This document shows positions 1 to 10,759 of a stretch of 64,000 nucleotides of DNA, piece by piece (position 1 is the first letter of the stretch; every line of letters begins with the position of its first letter). Source of the stretch: Anthopleura xanthogrammica (lineage: Eukaryota; Cnidaria; Anthozoa; Actiniaria; Actiniidae). The translations under genes were made by a program, and so were the position numbers. The notes under the pieces are model-generated. The model was not told the DNA's origin. It was given only the letters and a program-made list of their open reading frames with translations, and ran no database searches. The stretch covers positions 22,379,578-22,443,577 of the forward strand of contig OZ025206.1 of assembly GCA_964019055.1 (NCBI GenBank), read 5' to 3'.

Positions 1-3000
1 GATCAAACCCAGAAACAACCTCTGGGCTGATCTAAGTCAGGGCAATGCTAACTCAGAGATTGAACCCAGAAACAACCTCTGGGCTGATCTAAGTCAGGGC
101 AATGCTAACTCAGAGATCAAACCCAGAAACAACCTCTAGGCTGATCTAAGTCAAGGCAATGCTAACTCAGAGATCAAACCCAGAAACAACCTCTGGGCTG
201 ATCTAAGTCAGGGCAATGCTAACTCAGAGATCGAACCCTGAAACAACCTCTGGGCTGATCTAAGTCAGGGCAATGCTAACTCAGAGATTGAACCCTGAAA
301 CACCCTCTGGGCTGATCTAAGTCAAGGCAATGCTAACTCAGAGATTGAACCCAGAAACAACCTCTGGGCTGATCTAAGTCAAGGCAATGCTAACTCAGAG
401 ATCAAACCCTGAAACACCCTCTGGGCTGATCTAAGTCAGGGCAATGCTAACTCACAGATTGAACCCTGAAACAACCTCTGGGCTGATCTAAGTCAGGGCA
501 ATGCTAACTCAGAGATCGAACCCTGAAACAACCTGTGGGCTGATCTAAGTCAGGGCAATGCTAACTCAGAGATTGAACCCTGAAACACCCTCTGGGCTGA
601 TCTAAGCCAAGGCAATGCTAACTCAGAGATCGAACCCTGAAACAACCTCTGGGCTGATCTAAGTCAGGGCAATGCTAACTCAGAGATCAAACCCAGAAAC
701 AACCTCTGGGCTGATCTAAGTCAGGGCAATGCTAACTCAGAGATCAAACCCAGAAACAACCTCTGGGCTGATCTAAGTCAGGGCAATGCTAACTCACAGA
801 TTGAACCCTGAAGCAACCTCTGGGCTGATCTAAGTCAGGGCAATGCTAACTCAGAGATCGAACCCTGAAACAACCTCTGGGCTGATCTAAGTCAGGGCAA
901 TGCTAACTCAGAGATTGAACCCTGAAACAACCTCTGAGCTGATCTAAGTCAGGGCAATGCTAACTCAGAGATTGAACCTTGAAACAACCTCTGGGCTGAT
1001 CTAAGTCAGGGCAATGCTAACTCAGAGATCAAACCCTGAAACAACCTCTGGGCTGATCTAAGTCAGGGCAATGCTAACTCAGAGATCGAACCCTGAAACA
1101 CCCTCTGGGCTGATCTAAGTCAGGGCAATGCTAACTCACAGATTGAACCCTGAAACAACCTCTGGGCTGATCTAAGTCAGGGCAATGCTAACTCAGAGAT
1201 CGAACCCAGAAACAACCTCTGGGCTGATCTAAGTCAGGGCAATGCTAACTCAGAGATTGAACCCTGTAACACCCTCTGGGCTGATCTAAGTCAAGGCAAT
1301 GCTAACTCAGAGATCGAACCCTGAAACAACCTCTGGGCTGATCTAAGTCAGGGCAATGCTAACTCAGAGATTGAACCCTGAAACAACCTCTGGGCTGATC
1401 TAAGTCAGGGCATGGCTAACTCACAGATCGAACCCTGAAACAACCTCTGGGCTGATCTAAGTCAGGGCATGGCTAACTCACAGATCGAACCCTGAAACAA
1501 CCTCTGGGCTGATCTAAGTCAGGGCAATGCTAACTCAGAGATCGAACCCAGAAACAACCTCTGGGCTGATCTAAGTCAGGGCAATGCTAACTCAGAGATC
1601 AAACCCTGAAACAACCTCTGGGCTGATCTAAGTCAGGGCATGGCTAACTCACAGATCGAACCCTGAAACAACCTCTGGGCTGATCTAAGTCAGGGCAATG
1701 CTAACTCAGAGATCGAACCCTGAAACAACCTCTGGGCTGATCTAAGTCAGGGCAATGCTAACTCAGAGATCGAACCCAGAAACAACCTCTGGGCTGATCT
1801 AAGTCAGGGCAATGCTAACTCAGAGATCAAACCCAGAAACAACCTCTGGGCTGATCTAAGTCAGGGCAATGCTAACTCAGAGATCAAACCCAGAAACAAC
1901 CTCTGGGCTGATCTAAGTCAGGGCAATGCTAACTCACAGATTGAACCCTGAAGCAACCTCTGGGCTGATCTAAGTCAGGGCAATGCTAACTCAGAGATCG
2001 AACCCTGAAACAACCTCTGGGCTGATCTAAGTCAGGGCAATGCTAACTCAGAGATTGAACCCTGAAACAACCTCTGAGCTGATCTAAGTCAGGGCAATGC
2101 TAACTCAGAGATTGAACCTTGAAACAACCTCTGGGCTGATCTAAGTCAGGGCAATGCTAACTCAGAGATCAAACCCTGAAACAACCTCTGGGCTGATCTA
2201 AGTCAGGGCAATGCTAACTCAGAGATCGAACCCTGAAACACCCTCTGGGCTGATCTAAGTCAGGGCAATGCTAACTCACAGATTGAACCCTGAAACAACC
2301 TCTGGGCTGATCTAAGTCAGGGCAATGCTAACTCAGAGATCGAACCCAGAAACAACCTCTGGGCTGATCTAAGTCAGGGCAATGCTAACTCAGAGATTGA
2401 ACCCTGTAACACCCTCTGGGCTGATCTAAGTCAAGGCAATGCTAACTCAGAGATCGAACCCTGAAACAACCTCTGGGCTGATCTAAGTCAGGGCAATGCT
2501 AACTCAGAGATTGAACCCTGAAACAACCTCTGGGCTGATCTAAGTCAGGGCATGGCTAACTCACAGATCGAACCCTGAAACAACCTCTGGGCTGATCTAA
2601 GTCAGGGCATGGCTAACTCACAGATCGAACCCTGAAACAACCTCTGGGCTGATCTAAGTCAGGGCAATGCTAACTCAGAGATCGAACCCAGAAACAACCT
2701 CTGGGCTGATCTAAGTCAGGGCAATGCTAACTCAGAGATCAAACCCTGAAACAACCTCTGGGCTGATCTAAGTCAGGGCATGGCTAACTCACAGATCGAA
2801 CCCTGAAACAACCTCTGGGCTGATCTAAGTCAGGGCAATGCTAACTCAGAGATCGAACCCTGAAACAACCTCTGGGCTGATCTAAGTCAGGGCAATGCTA
2901 ACTCAGAGATCGAACCCAGAAACAACCTCTGGGCTGATCTAAGTCAGGGCAATGCTAATTCAGAGATCAAACCCTGAAACAACCTCTGGGCTGATCTAAG

Positions 3001-3136
3001 TCAGGGCAATGCTAACTCAGAGATCGAACCCTGAAACAACCTCTGGGCTGATCTAAGTCAGGGCATGGCTAACTCAGAGATCGAACCCAGAAACAACCTC
3101 TCTTGGCTGATCAAAGCCAGGGCAATGCTAACCCTC
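1..3136 (-). repeat. 57-bp satellite array (SINE-tail derived)
   Basis: About 54 head-to-tail copies of a 57-bp monomer; successive GATC/GATT starts fall at 1, 58, 115 and so on. Variants differ at a few fixed sites (CAGAGATCGAACC or CAGAGATTGAACC; AACCCAGAAAC or AACCCTGAAAC; GGCAATGC or GGCATGGC; AACAACC or AACACCC). The last monomers (from about 3065) become irregular and run into SINE sequence. Read on the minus strand, the monomer is the 3' tail unit of the SINE copies at 36.6, 40.4 and 57.2 kb, which sets the strand given here. The array runs off the left edge of the window, so its full length is unknown. I see no gene in it. Confidence 0.97.
641..2939. repeat. Higher-order duplication of 20 monomers (1140 bp)
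   Basis: The block from about 641 to 1800 recurs at about 1781 to 2940, offset by exactly 1140 bp (20 x 57). Rare variants match at the same offset: AAGCAACCTC at about 810 and 1950, CTCTGAGCTG at about 932 and 2072, GAACCTTGAAAC at about 974 and 2114, CCCTGTAACACC at about 1262 and 2402, and the GGCATGGC runs. Similarity breaks before about 640 and after about 2940. This fits one recent unequal exchange or an assembly duplication. Confidence 0.88.
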
Positions 3137-3410
3137 AAAGCACAGGAGAGAACCAACAAGCAACTCTCCTCACATTCGTCTTCAACCCGGGAATCGAACC
3201 CGGGTCGCATTAGTGAAAGCTTCCCCTCACAGATCGAACTGGAATTTAGCGTCTTAGGTCTTGCAGAGGAGAAAAAATCAAAGAACCCGAAGAAAAAACC
3301 AATGAATCTGAGAAAGAAACCCGTAACAAACTCTGCTCACATGTGATGCCAAGTCCAGGAATCAGACTGAGGTGTGAGATGCGAGAAAACTTTGAAAACT
3401 ATCAAGTTTC
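3137..3410 (-). mobile_element. tRNA-derived SINE copy next to the satellite
   Basis: The reverse complement aligns by eye with the SINE at 57.2 kb: the segment before CATCACATGTGAGCAGAG, a GTTTGTT..GGGTTTCT stretch, a pyrimidine-rich TTCTTCGGGTTCT stretch, then CTAAATTCCAGTTCGATCTGTGAG. A second head lies nearer the array: positions 3185-3215 give, on the minus strand, GACCCGGGTTCGATTCCCGG, a good RNA polymerase III B box and T-arm. The order on the minus strand is head, tail, second head, then the 57-bp array. A short plus-strand reading frame here (3065-3346) is incidental. Confidence 0.75.
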
Positions 3411-4413
3411 ATACTGAGAAACACGATTTGTGTTTCAAAAAAAAACATACACACACATACAATGAGACAGGAATCCAAGGGAAAATGGGTTAAGTATATC
3501 TTAAGAAGTAGGCAAAAACAAGCTTTTGAACTCTATTGACCTCAGTCTTCAGCCACTGAGAAAAAAGAACATTCAAACGATCGTTTTACTTACCCTTCAG
3601 TGTTCTTTTTCACGGGTCGCTTTTCCGAGATGCGTACAAACTTCGACTTCGGATACCAAGATATAAAACAGTTTAAGCTGTTTATGAGAAATTGTATTGA
3701 GATGGGCGTGGAAAGTGTTCTCTTTAAAGATGAATGACATGTCCTTTCAGATTTCATCCCGCAGGTAAATACTGAACATCAGGTGTTTGGTTGACACAAA
3801 GTAGAACTGTCTTGCAGTGTTGAAAACACTACAGCTTTGTAAACAAGATGTACACGCGTGTAAAAACACACAGTGTAAGAGACAGAAGAGCTTGCTAATG
3901 GTAGTGTATGGAGGGGTATTTCACGATACACACAGCTGTTAGGGAATTGTTCTGTTCGTCTATTCTAATCCCTTGGTCTTGTTTGGTTATATGTCCATCG
4001 GATGAAGTTATATTTATTGCAAAACAACCTCTGTCACCCGATGAAAATAAAACAGGTAAAGATAAGAGAAAAGAAAGGCGGGCTGATCGGCATTGCAAAA
4101 CGAGGCGAAAGGACACTTCAACGGACCGAAAGGAATACATCTAAATATAGGCGCGCATTGCACGCATGTGCATGTCTATTGCTTTACGAATAAGAAAGTT
4201 TTTAGGTGAAAATATAAGAAATATATATAATATATATAATATATATATATGTATTTATGCTTTGGTCCCTTATTTATGAAGTTAGTAATGCTCCATATTT
4301 TTGAATTTGAAAAACATAGGAATGATTTCTTTGATTGACAGTAGCTAGTCTATTGCCCAATATCCTGTTTTTGACTTGATACGTACGTGTCTCGAACTGC
4401 TTAGCAAATATAT
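3411..4413. other. Intergenic, no gene recognised
   Basis: AT-rich sequence with a TA-repeat patch at about 4218-4250. Short overlapping open frames exist on both strands at 3.9-4.2 kb, but none has a recognisable domain or a clear codon pattern. I see no gene. Confidence 0.5.
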
Positions 4414-4419
4414 GAGAAT

Positions 4420-4545
4420 TGGCTGTGTTGTTGTACAATTGGCTGTGTTGTGGTAAATTAATTAAATTGGCTGTGTTGTGGTAAAATTGGCTGTGTTGTT
4501 GTACAATTGGCTGTGTTGTTGTAAAATTGGCTGTGTTGTTGTATG
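4420..4545. repeat. Minisatellite, about 20-bp unit
   Basis: Six to seven imperfect copies of a unit close to ATTGGCTGTGTTGTTGTACA. Variants have GTGGTAAA in place of TTGTACA, and one spacer, TTAATTAA. Confidence 0.85.
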
Positions 4546-4629
4546 GAGTATCAGCAAGTAAAAGCTAACTAACTTGGAAATTATTGATTACTGATATGTA
4601 ATCCATGACGGTATATGCACAAGTGACCC

Positions 4630-4790
4630 GGGGGGGGGGGGGGGGGGTACTTCCTATAATGGACTATACGGGGATGCTCCGCCCGAAAGGGGTACTTTTT
4701 TCAGGCCGCATGTATAGCAAAGGGGTGGAAATTTGTGATTTTTGGTATAAAAAGGGGTAGATTTTCTTCAAAGGTATATGAAAGGGTTAC
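4630..4790 (+). repeat. Dispersed repeat, copy 1 (pairs with 47137-47275)
   Basis: After a G run, this stretch matches 47137-47275 by eye. Shared pieces include TATAATGGA, GGGATGCTC, CGAAAGGGGTACTTTTTTCA, GGCCGCA.GTATAGCAAAGG and GGTATAAAAAGGGGTA. Two copies about 42 kb apart suggest an interspersed repeat. No coding capacity is seen. Confidence 0.75.
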
Positions 4791-5490
4791 ACGTTTTGCA
4801 CTGAAAAATTTCAAATTTTGCACTCAAAATTTCAAAATTTGCACTCAAAAATTCCAAAATTTGCACTGCCTTAGCAAATTTAGAATAAATTGAGGTGCTC
4901 TCAGCCAATCAGAGTGCAGAAATTTTTGTATGTATATGATTAGAGCTGAAATCGCAAGAGTGATTACAAAATTGCACGACCGCGCAGCGGGAGTGCAATT
5001 TGTTAATCACGAGTGTGATTTCTGCCCAAAATTGCAAGACACTCAGTTCTATTACCTATTAATCATTTCCATTTTGAAACTTAATATATTAAAATACTCA
5101 ACAGTTATATGTAGCTTCAAAAGTGATTGTTTGACAAAATGATGCAATTAATGATTCAAAATAGTGCAATTAATGCTTAAATCGCACACTTTGTAGCCAA
5201 TCAGATTGCAGGATTTGCTAATGATTTCAAAATGGATATGATTAATGTAATAATAAAGAAGCAGTATTAGCCGTACTTGCCATGTTTGCCATTTGATTAT
5301 ACGATTTGTGGCGTCAAGAGAACTGATTTCAACGTAACACAGTCTCTCTAGATCTATTTCCCTTGGTCACTGTCTGAATCGTGTCGCATGTCTAGATGAG
5401 TTTGGCCGAGAGGGTTTGGTTGCAAGTCAAATATCCCCAGAGAAGGGGGCTCGGGAGGGAGGGACAAAAGGAAAAAACACAACAAAGTTT
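4791..5490. other. Intergenic, low-complexity and repeat-like
   Basis: Contains several short direct repeats of AAATTTGCACTC-like sequence (4797-4865) and two occurrences of a CAGCCAATCAGAGTGCAGAA-like segment (about 4900 and 5195). It resembles old interspersed repeats. No gene is recognised. Confidence 0.45.
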
Positions 5491-5606
5491 AGCACACTAA
5501 ATGGAAAAGTTATCTGTTGTATTTTAAATAAATCGCTGAAACATGTTTCAGCCATTTATTCGAAATAAAAGATAACTTTTCTTGAAACCTTTCCATTTAG
5601 TGTGCT
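5491..5606. mobile_element. Small foldback (MITE-like) element
   Basis: The left arm AGCACACTAAATGG..AAAAGTTATCT (5491 on) is the inverted complement of the right arm AGATAACTTTT..CCATTTAGTGTGCT (ending 5606). The loop is about 55 bp. There is no coding capacity, and no target-site duplication can be called with certainty. Confidence 0.8.
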
Positions 5607-5939
5607 ACTTAGTACACTGTATCAATTATAGTGCAATTATTCGCATTTCGAGAGTAGCCCGATTTCGAAAGATATTTAGGAAAAACTGTTTTTCGAAAAG
5701 TTTGTTTATCGTTGCTATGGAAACGCTGATTAGCATAAAAAGACCATCGTTCAAAACTTTCATCCAAGTCTAACATCTGGTGTAAAATTTAGATTTTTCT
5801 AAGCTAAATTAATATATAAGCGATTCAAAAGGGAAGTGTTACAGATACGAGGTCAAAGAGCAATGAATCAGGGGATTTCCCAGCTGTTACTAAACTTAGA
5901 TATTCATGGACCAAATTTAAGATCGCAATTGAAAAATCA

Positions 5940-6031
5940 AAAAACGTTTCTTTCCTTACTTCCTTCCTTCCTTCCTTCTTTCCTTCCTTCCTTCTTTCCT
6001 TCTTTCCTTCCTTCCTTCTTTTCTTCCTTCT

Positions 6032-6089
<58 letters not shown>

Positions 6090-6090
6090 T
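5940..6090. repeat. CCTT/TTTC and CAAT microsatellites
   Basis: A pyrimidine tract of CCTT and CTTT units (about 5949-6032) is followed by about 13 CAAT/ATCA units (about 6034-6086). Open frames through it encode only low-complexity peptides. Confidence 0.95.
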
Positions 6091-6159
6091 TTTGCGAGAA
6101 ATCCAACTTCATTTTCAAAAGCCGAATGACACTGAATCCTAGACAGAAGTAAAATATAT

Positions 6160-6394
6160 TTACAGCCATTCTCAGACACACGCGCACTCTTGCGAATTTT
6201 TCTGTCGCGACAAGTTGGTTTTTGGTGGACGTCAATCAAAATGTTTCCATAGCACTGTCCGAAAATACAAAGCTACAAAGGCATGTGCGTATGGAATGTC
6301 ATGGAAACGCTTTAATTGACGTCCACCAAACCTTACTTTGTCGCGACAGAAAAAATCGCAACAGTGTGCGTGTGTCTGAGAATGGCTGTAAATC
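6160..6394. mobile_element. Foldback MITE, family A, copy 1
   Basis: A nearly full-length palindrome. The left arm begins TTACAGCCATTCTCAGACAC, passes TGTCGCGACA and ends with TTTGGTGGACGTCAATCAAA plus TGTTTCCAT. The right arm mirrors it: ATGGAAACGCTTTAATTGAC, then GTCCACCAAA, TGTCGCGACA and GTGTCTGAGAATGGCTGTAA. It lies directly upstream of a kinase upstream-module copy. Related copies are at 34.4, 48.1 and 53.3 kb. Confidence 0.88.
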
Positions 6395-6600
6395 CGTTTT
6401 TTCCGAGAAACTTGTCACGAGAAATGAGGTCAACAGACAATTGCAAATACTGGGAAGCGCCCCTACCCCTATCCAAGCAAAATCCGATTCCAAGTTTCGA
6501 ATCCTCTTCTGGCTTAGTCCCAACATCCCTTCTACAAGTACAAAAAAGTGTTCCATTGTTATCAAGATTAATCACTTTTTGAGATTTTTGAAACACTGAA
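6395..6600 (+). repeat. Orphan copy of the kinase upstream module
   Basis: Carries CCGAGAAACTTGTCAC at 6403-6418 followed by the degenerate continuation seen upstream of kinase copies (GGGAAGCGCCCCT, CCAAG, then a TCCTCTTC-like stretch and a TACAAGTACAAA piece). No kinase coding region follows before the next module copy at 6885, so this looks like a stranded promoter-region duplicate. Confidence 0.65.
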
Positions 6601-6739
6601 ATTCTAGTTAATAACTACTTAGACAAACACTCATTATCATTATCATTATCAGTAAACATGCCTTTTAAAAGCCAAGCCATTCTGATACAAGGTCAGAGAG
6701 CAATGTTTTCTTACTATACTTATTGAGCCTTTAATAAAG

Positions 6740-6741
<2 letters not shown>

Positions 6742-6822
<81 letters not shown>
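6742..6822. repeat. ATT trinucleotide microsatellite
   Basis: About 27 uninterrupted ATT units. Confidence 0.97.
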
Positions 6823-7034
6823 TCAGTTTCTAAAACCGATTGACACTGAAGCCTGGAGTAGAAAATATTTATCTACAGAATTTTCCGAGAAACTTGTCAC
6901 AAGAGATGAGGTCAACAGACAAATACCGGGAAGCGCCTCTACCCCGTATCAAAGCGAATTCCAATTCCAAGAAGTTTCATAAATACGTTTCGAATCAGTC
7001 CCAAGGTCCCTTCTACACGTACAAATCCAAGTTA

Positions 7035-7505
7035 GGGACTGTACGTTTTTAATGAGGGGAGGTGGGCTGGAGTATTTGGGGGGAGGGTCATCGAGTGTCA
7101 AGCTTTTATTTCTTCTTGTTAGGGGGAGGGTCACCTCTTTTATTGCCCATTTTAGAAGCGAGTGCTAGAATGGGGGGGGGGGGGGGAGAGTTTCGTCACA
7201 CAAAGGGGGGCATCTAAGCTTTCTAAAAGTCCTTTAGCATTTAAGATTTTTTCAAGGCTTCGCTCGCTCCTAGGGCCAGTTAAAGATAGAGGTCAACTTG
7301 TGGCAAGTCTAGGAGACATCCACAATATCTAAGTAAATACTTTACTACTCTTCGTAGAAACAGTTGATTTGGCATGGGTTGGGAAAGGGTCATCACTTTT
7401 TTCTTTTGTTAAATGAAAGGCTGTGGATTGAGGGCTACCACAATTTTTGTTTTCTGAAGACAAAAAACTCCAGCCCACCCCCACTCATTAAAAACGTACA
7501 GTCCC
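7035..7505. mobile_element. MITE with TTA target-site duplication (PIF/Harbinger-like)
   Basis: The inverted termini are GGGACTGTACGTTTTTAATG (7035 on) and its complement ending CAGTCCC at 7505, followed inward by GGTGGGCTGGAG and its mirror. Flanking TTA triplets at 7032-7034 and 7506-7508 form a 3-bp duplication. A TWA duplication with GG-starting termini is typical of PIF/Harbinger elements. The 471-bp body has no transposase. It sits in the 5' flank of the decayed kinase copy, splitting sequence conserved with the kinase at 23.2 kb. Confidence 0.85.
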
Positions 7506-7535
7506 TTACAATTTGAATTATTGAAGGTTCTTAAA

Positions 7536-9015
7536 CTGTACACAGTCCAACAAAGAAAGCAAGAAATTATGTTTTCAAAGTAGACCAAACATACCCCGTC
7601 GAAGAAAAAGTGCTTGGGGAAGGCGCTTTTGGTAAAGTGTACAAGGTGAGGTGAGAGAGGATGGCAGATCAGGCAGTGTTTACGCGCTGAAAAAAATTGA
7701 AGTTGAGGGATAACGAGGCAGTTAACATGGTAAAAGAAGAGATTAATATCTTGGCCAAGTGCAGTCACCATTGCCAGAAATATTGGACATTGTCAGCGGT
7801 GTTACGCATGAATGAAAATGAAGTCGGGTTTTCTAGAGGAAAAATATAACTACATGGTTTCCAAGCACATATTTATATTCAACTATGATATTAGTAAAAC
7901 AATTCTTGCCAAAAAATAGTTACTTGACAATCAAAAGAACAACTATTATTTTTCTGTTAATAAGCCTCACCACAGGAAGCCCATGAAGGACAAGAAACAA
8001 GTTTCAAACGTAAATCGTTACTTTAAGCTTCCTTATTGTATCTCAGCAGTCAAATAGGAGCTTGTAAAAACAAAATGGCGATATTTAGGGGGTTCTGAAG
8101 CTGTTTGGAGCAGTTCTCTGTGGTTTCTTGTCATTTTTTACTGAAAACTACGAGCTAACAACGCGTCGAATCGCTTAAAATTTAACCTAACTTCAAGCTT
8201 CTTGGGAACCTACATTCTGAAGGCATGCTGTCTATTTTGAGCGGTTTTGGATTTATTAAACACTCGTTTGGTGATATCGAGGTGGAGCTCTTTTACTTTT
8301 AAATTTTTTCGAGCTCAAATAAGACGATTTTGGTGTCAAGTGTGGCCAGATTTATAGACGATGTATGGAATCTAGAGCTTTCGAAGCCTTTCGAAGGCAA
8401 GTAGTCCGGGAACCAATATGTCGCATGATTCAGTGATCATTTTACGCTTATTTAGTAGCTTGTAGGGTGGGTTGTTTGTCGCGATGTGGAGCTCAGAGTA
8501 AATAAAACCCTATTCGCCGTAAATAGAGGAAGCTCTATATTCCCCATACATTTCCTATAAGACTCGGCGGCTATTTTGTAAACTGAAACGCATCATTGCG
8601 CATGGATGAGCAGGCTCATGTCCCATATTTCTGGCAATGCTATCATATCGTAAGTCTTTACGAAGTCGATATCGATATCGATACATATCCAGTGTTCATC
8701 GAGATATGAAACCAGAAAACGTACTACTGACGGCCAACGATTCCATCAAGTTGGGGGACTTTGGTCTTGCCAGAGAGTACGCAGCTCTCAAGCAAGGTAG
8801 TGCCACATGATCTGACGAAACCCTTATGTCCTATATGACCACAGCAAACATGGGCACAGTCGCAGGATTCCCTTGCTGGATGGCACCCGAGGTTTGATTG
8901 ACCGCTACAACGGAGAAAGCAGACATCTTTTCTCTTGGTACGATATTCTACGCTATCCTAACACGGGAAGGTATATCAGCCGGGAGCAAGAAATATTATG
9001 ATGCATTTTTAACCC
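7536..9015 (+). pseudogene. Decayed PDIK1L-like kinase copy
   Basis: A relic of the kinase family. The ATG of its paralogs is replaced by CTG at 7536-7538. Recognisable N-lobe sequence runs to 7768 (GlyxGly loop and lysine strand at about 7612-7690) with frameshifts, for example an extra GTGAG after the loop and an extra G near 7708. An 871-bp foldback element then interrupts it. After 8640 the frame resumes, but the segment between the hinge and the HRD motif is deleted. A DFG-region match follows at about 8755, then a TGA in place of CGA at about 8808, and a broken APE/GHYT region near 8890. It ends abruptly near 9015, where shared flanking sequence (TTTGAAATTTACGACGTTCG) begins. It is not functional as a kinase. 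Confidence 0.9.
7769..8639. mobile_element. 871-bp foldback element inside the kinase relic
   Basis: Inverted termini: CATTGCCAGAAATATTGGAC at the left (7769 on) and its complement with one mismatch (ATGTCCCATATTTCTGGCAA..) ending at 8639. The flanks are kinase sequence on both sides. I found no clear target-site duplication. No transposase frame is present, so it is a non-autonomous DNA element. Confidence 0.8.
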
Positions 9016-10460
9016 GATCCCAGATTTGAAATTTACGACGTTCGTTTCATTAATCAGCAAGTTTCAAAGCAAGATGAAAATCAAACTTCGAATAACTAGA
9101 CGCTCTTGGAGCGTTCACTGGGTTGCCTTTGCAAGTATTCTAGAGCTCGATGATGAACATTCCAAGACTCATCAAATCTCCAAGCTAATTGCTCACTTAT
9201 TTCGCGAAGGAGTTTTCCTTTCCTGTGAACTGAACAACCTTTTATCCTACTTTACTGGTACGACGTACAACAGGTTTGATTGCGTTACTAACGCGTTTTA
9301 ACGAGTATTAAGTTACTTGTTTACCTAGACTACCTTAAGCTACTATTAGTAAAGACTAGCATGTCTGATGAAATAACTATATCTATTTCAGGATCGAAAC
9401 TGCTCACTGCCAAATAAGCTATTTTATATCAAAATGAAATTTTGGTTATAGGGCATTTTCACCCACTCACAAAGTAGTCATATGGTTGTACCAAAGAAAA
9501 GAAATTCTCTGCAATTTGTTTACCCCTTTTATCACTTCTTTATTTTTTATGTGCCTTTGGTAACCAGTGTGGATGGTGTGGTATATCCCCCAGATATCCA
9601 TTTATTGTTGTTTTGCTAGCTTACGTAATTAAACTAACTATTCAATAGCTTACAAAAAAGATTTGTATTTTGGAAAATAGATTAGTAGTATAAGAAAGAC
9701 GCATCTTTCTCAGAGAGTTTAAAGTTATGATGTTCCCGCTAACAAATAGCGTTGCATTACGCGTGTTAAGTTACTCCTCATCTTGACCTTTAGTGCACGG
9801 CGAGGCGACATCTAATTGCTGACGAAATATCTAAGCTTCATCACTTTATCCTGCTCGTCTGACTTCAAGTTCTTGTGGTCAGCTTCAAAGTCTTGTTTGT
9901 CTATTGTTTTGTAGTTTGTCTCCGTATAGTTTGTATTTGAGAACTGGTAAGATCTAGAATGGCTAGTTTGGCTAGATAATTCTAAGATTCTCATAGTTTG
10001 CTCATAGATTCTCATAGTTCTCTCCTTGAGTACGTGGACGAACCCGTTCCAAAATCGCTCAATAACATCTTTTAGTGTAGGTCTACCACGTAGGGCGTGT
10101 ACGTTCGTAAGTAGTTTGAACGTAGCGATAAAAAAGCTAAAGATAATGGTAGGCCAAATGCCTACAGACAACATACCTCGATCAAGAAAAGAGCCCTAAT
10201 AAGTAGTTTTCTATCGACGAACCTCGAAGGAATGATGCAATTGCGACCGAGCAAAGACAAATAGACCTATCTCATGTTCAATATTATTATGTGATTAATT
10301 CTGTCAACATTTATCCAATCATATTTGAGAAATAGACAAACCAAAACTACATTGGACAGACAATTGCTATGGTTACGAGTTTCGACCAATCATTATCGCG
10401 ACCCGGAAAAAGAAAAACAACGAACCTCATTTTAAGACTGGTTTGCCACAGGTAACTCAG
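9016..10460. other. Spacer between kinase relic and first intact kinase
   Basis: Begins with the shared TTTGAAATTTACGACGTTCG module (9025-9045), which also occurs at about 13493 and 28637 upstream of other kinase copies. The rest holds two short open frames (9026-9301 plus, 9812-10174 minus). The minus one starts with a hydrophobic stretch but has no recognisable domain, and I do not call it a gene. Confidence 0.4.
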
Positions 10461-10541
10461 TAATAAACTGAATTTTTGAACCTCGATAGGAACGCATCGC
10501 ATGAGTGGGTTTGACTGTTTGTAATTAATACGAACCATTTT

Positions 10542-10759
10542 CCGAGAAACTTGTCACAAAGCATGAGGTGATCAAGACAAATACCGGGAAGCACCCCTCC
10601 TCCAATCAATACGAAATTCCAAGAAATTTCAAGATTTAGACTCTGCTAGCAGTACAGGGAAGTTTTCGTTTTGAATCCTCTGCTTCATCCCAAGAGTGAG
10701 AACCCTGTTCCATACAAGTAAAATCCACGATACAAGTTCAATAACTCAAGGTTCTAAAA
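10542..10759 (+). promoter_or_regulatory. Conserved kinase upstream module
   Basis: CCGAGAAACTTGTCAC starts 218 bp before the kinase ATG. The same module starts 215 bp before the kinase at 13813 and 228 bp before the copy at 28970, and occurs at 6403 and 6885 upstream of the relic. The conserved stretch ends just before the ATG with CTCAAGGTTCT. It probably contains the promoter and 5' UTR; there is no obvious TATA box. The promoter role is an inference from conservation and position. Confidence 0.55.

Noticed and set aside
1..3136. CRISPR-like array
   Set aside because: Contiguous 57-bp tandem units with no spacers, in a eukaryotic genome.
3065..3346. Plus-strand open frame of 93 codons over the satellite edge
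   Set aside because: It is composed of the last satellite monomers and antisense SINE sequence; no independent coding evidence.
9812..10174. 120-codon minus frame with a hydrophobic start
   Set aside because: No domain, no homology to the neighbouring genes, AT-rich composition like intergenic DNA; transcript evidence would be needed.
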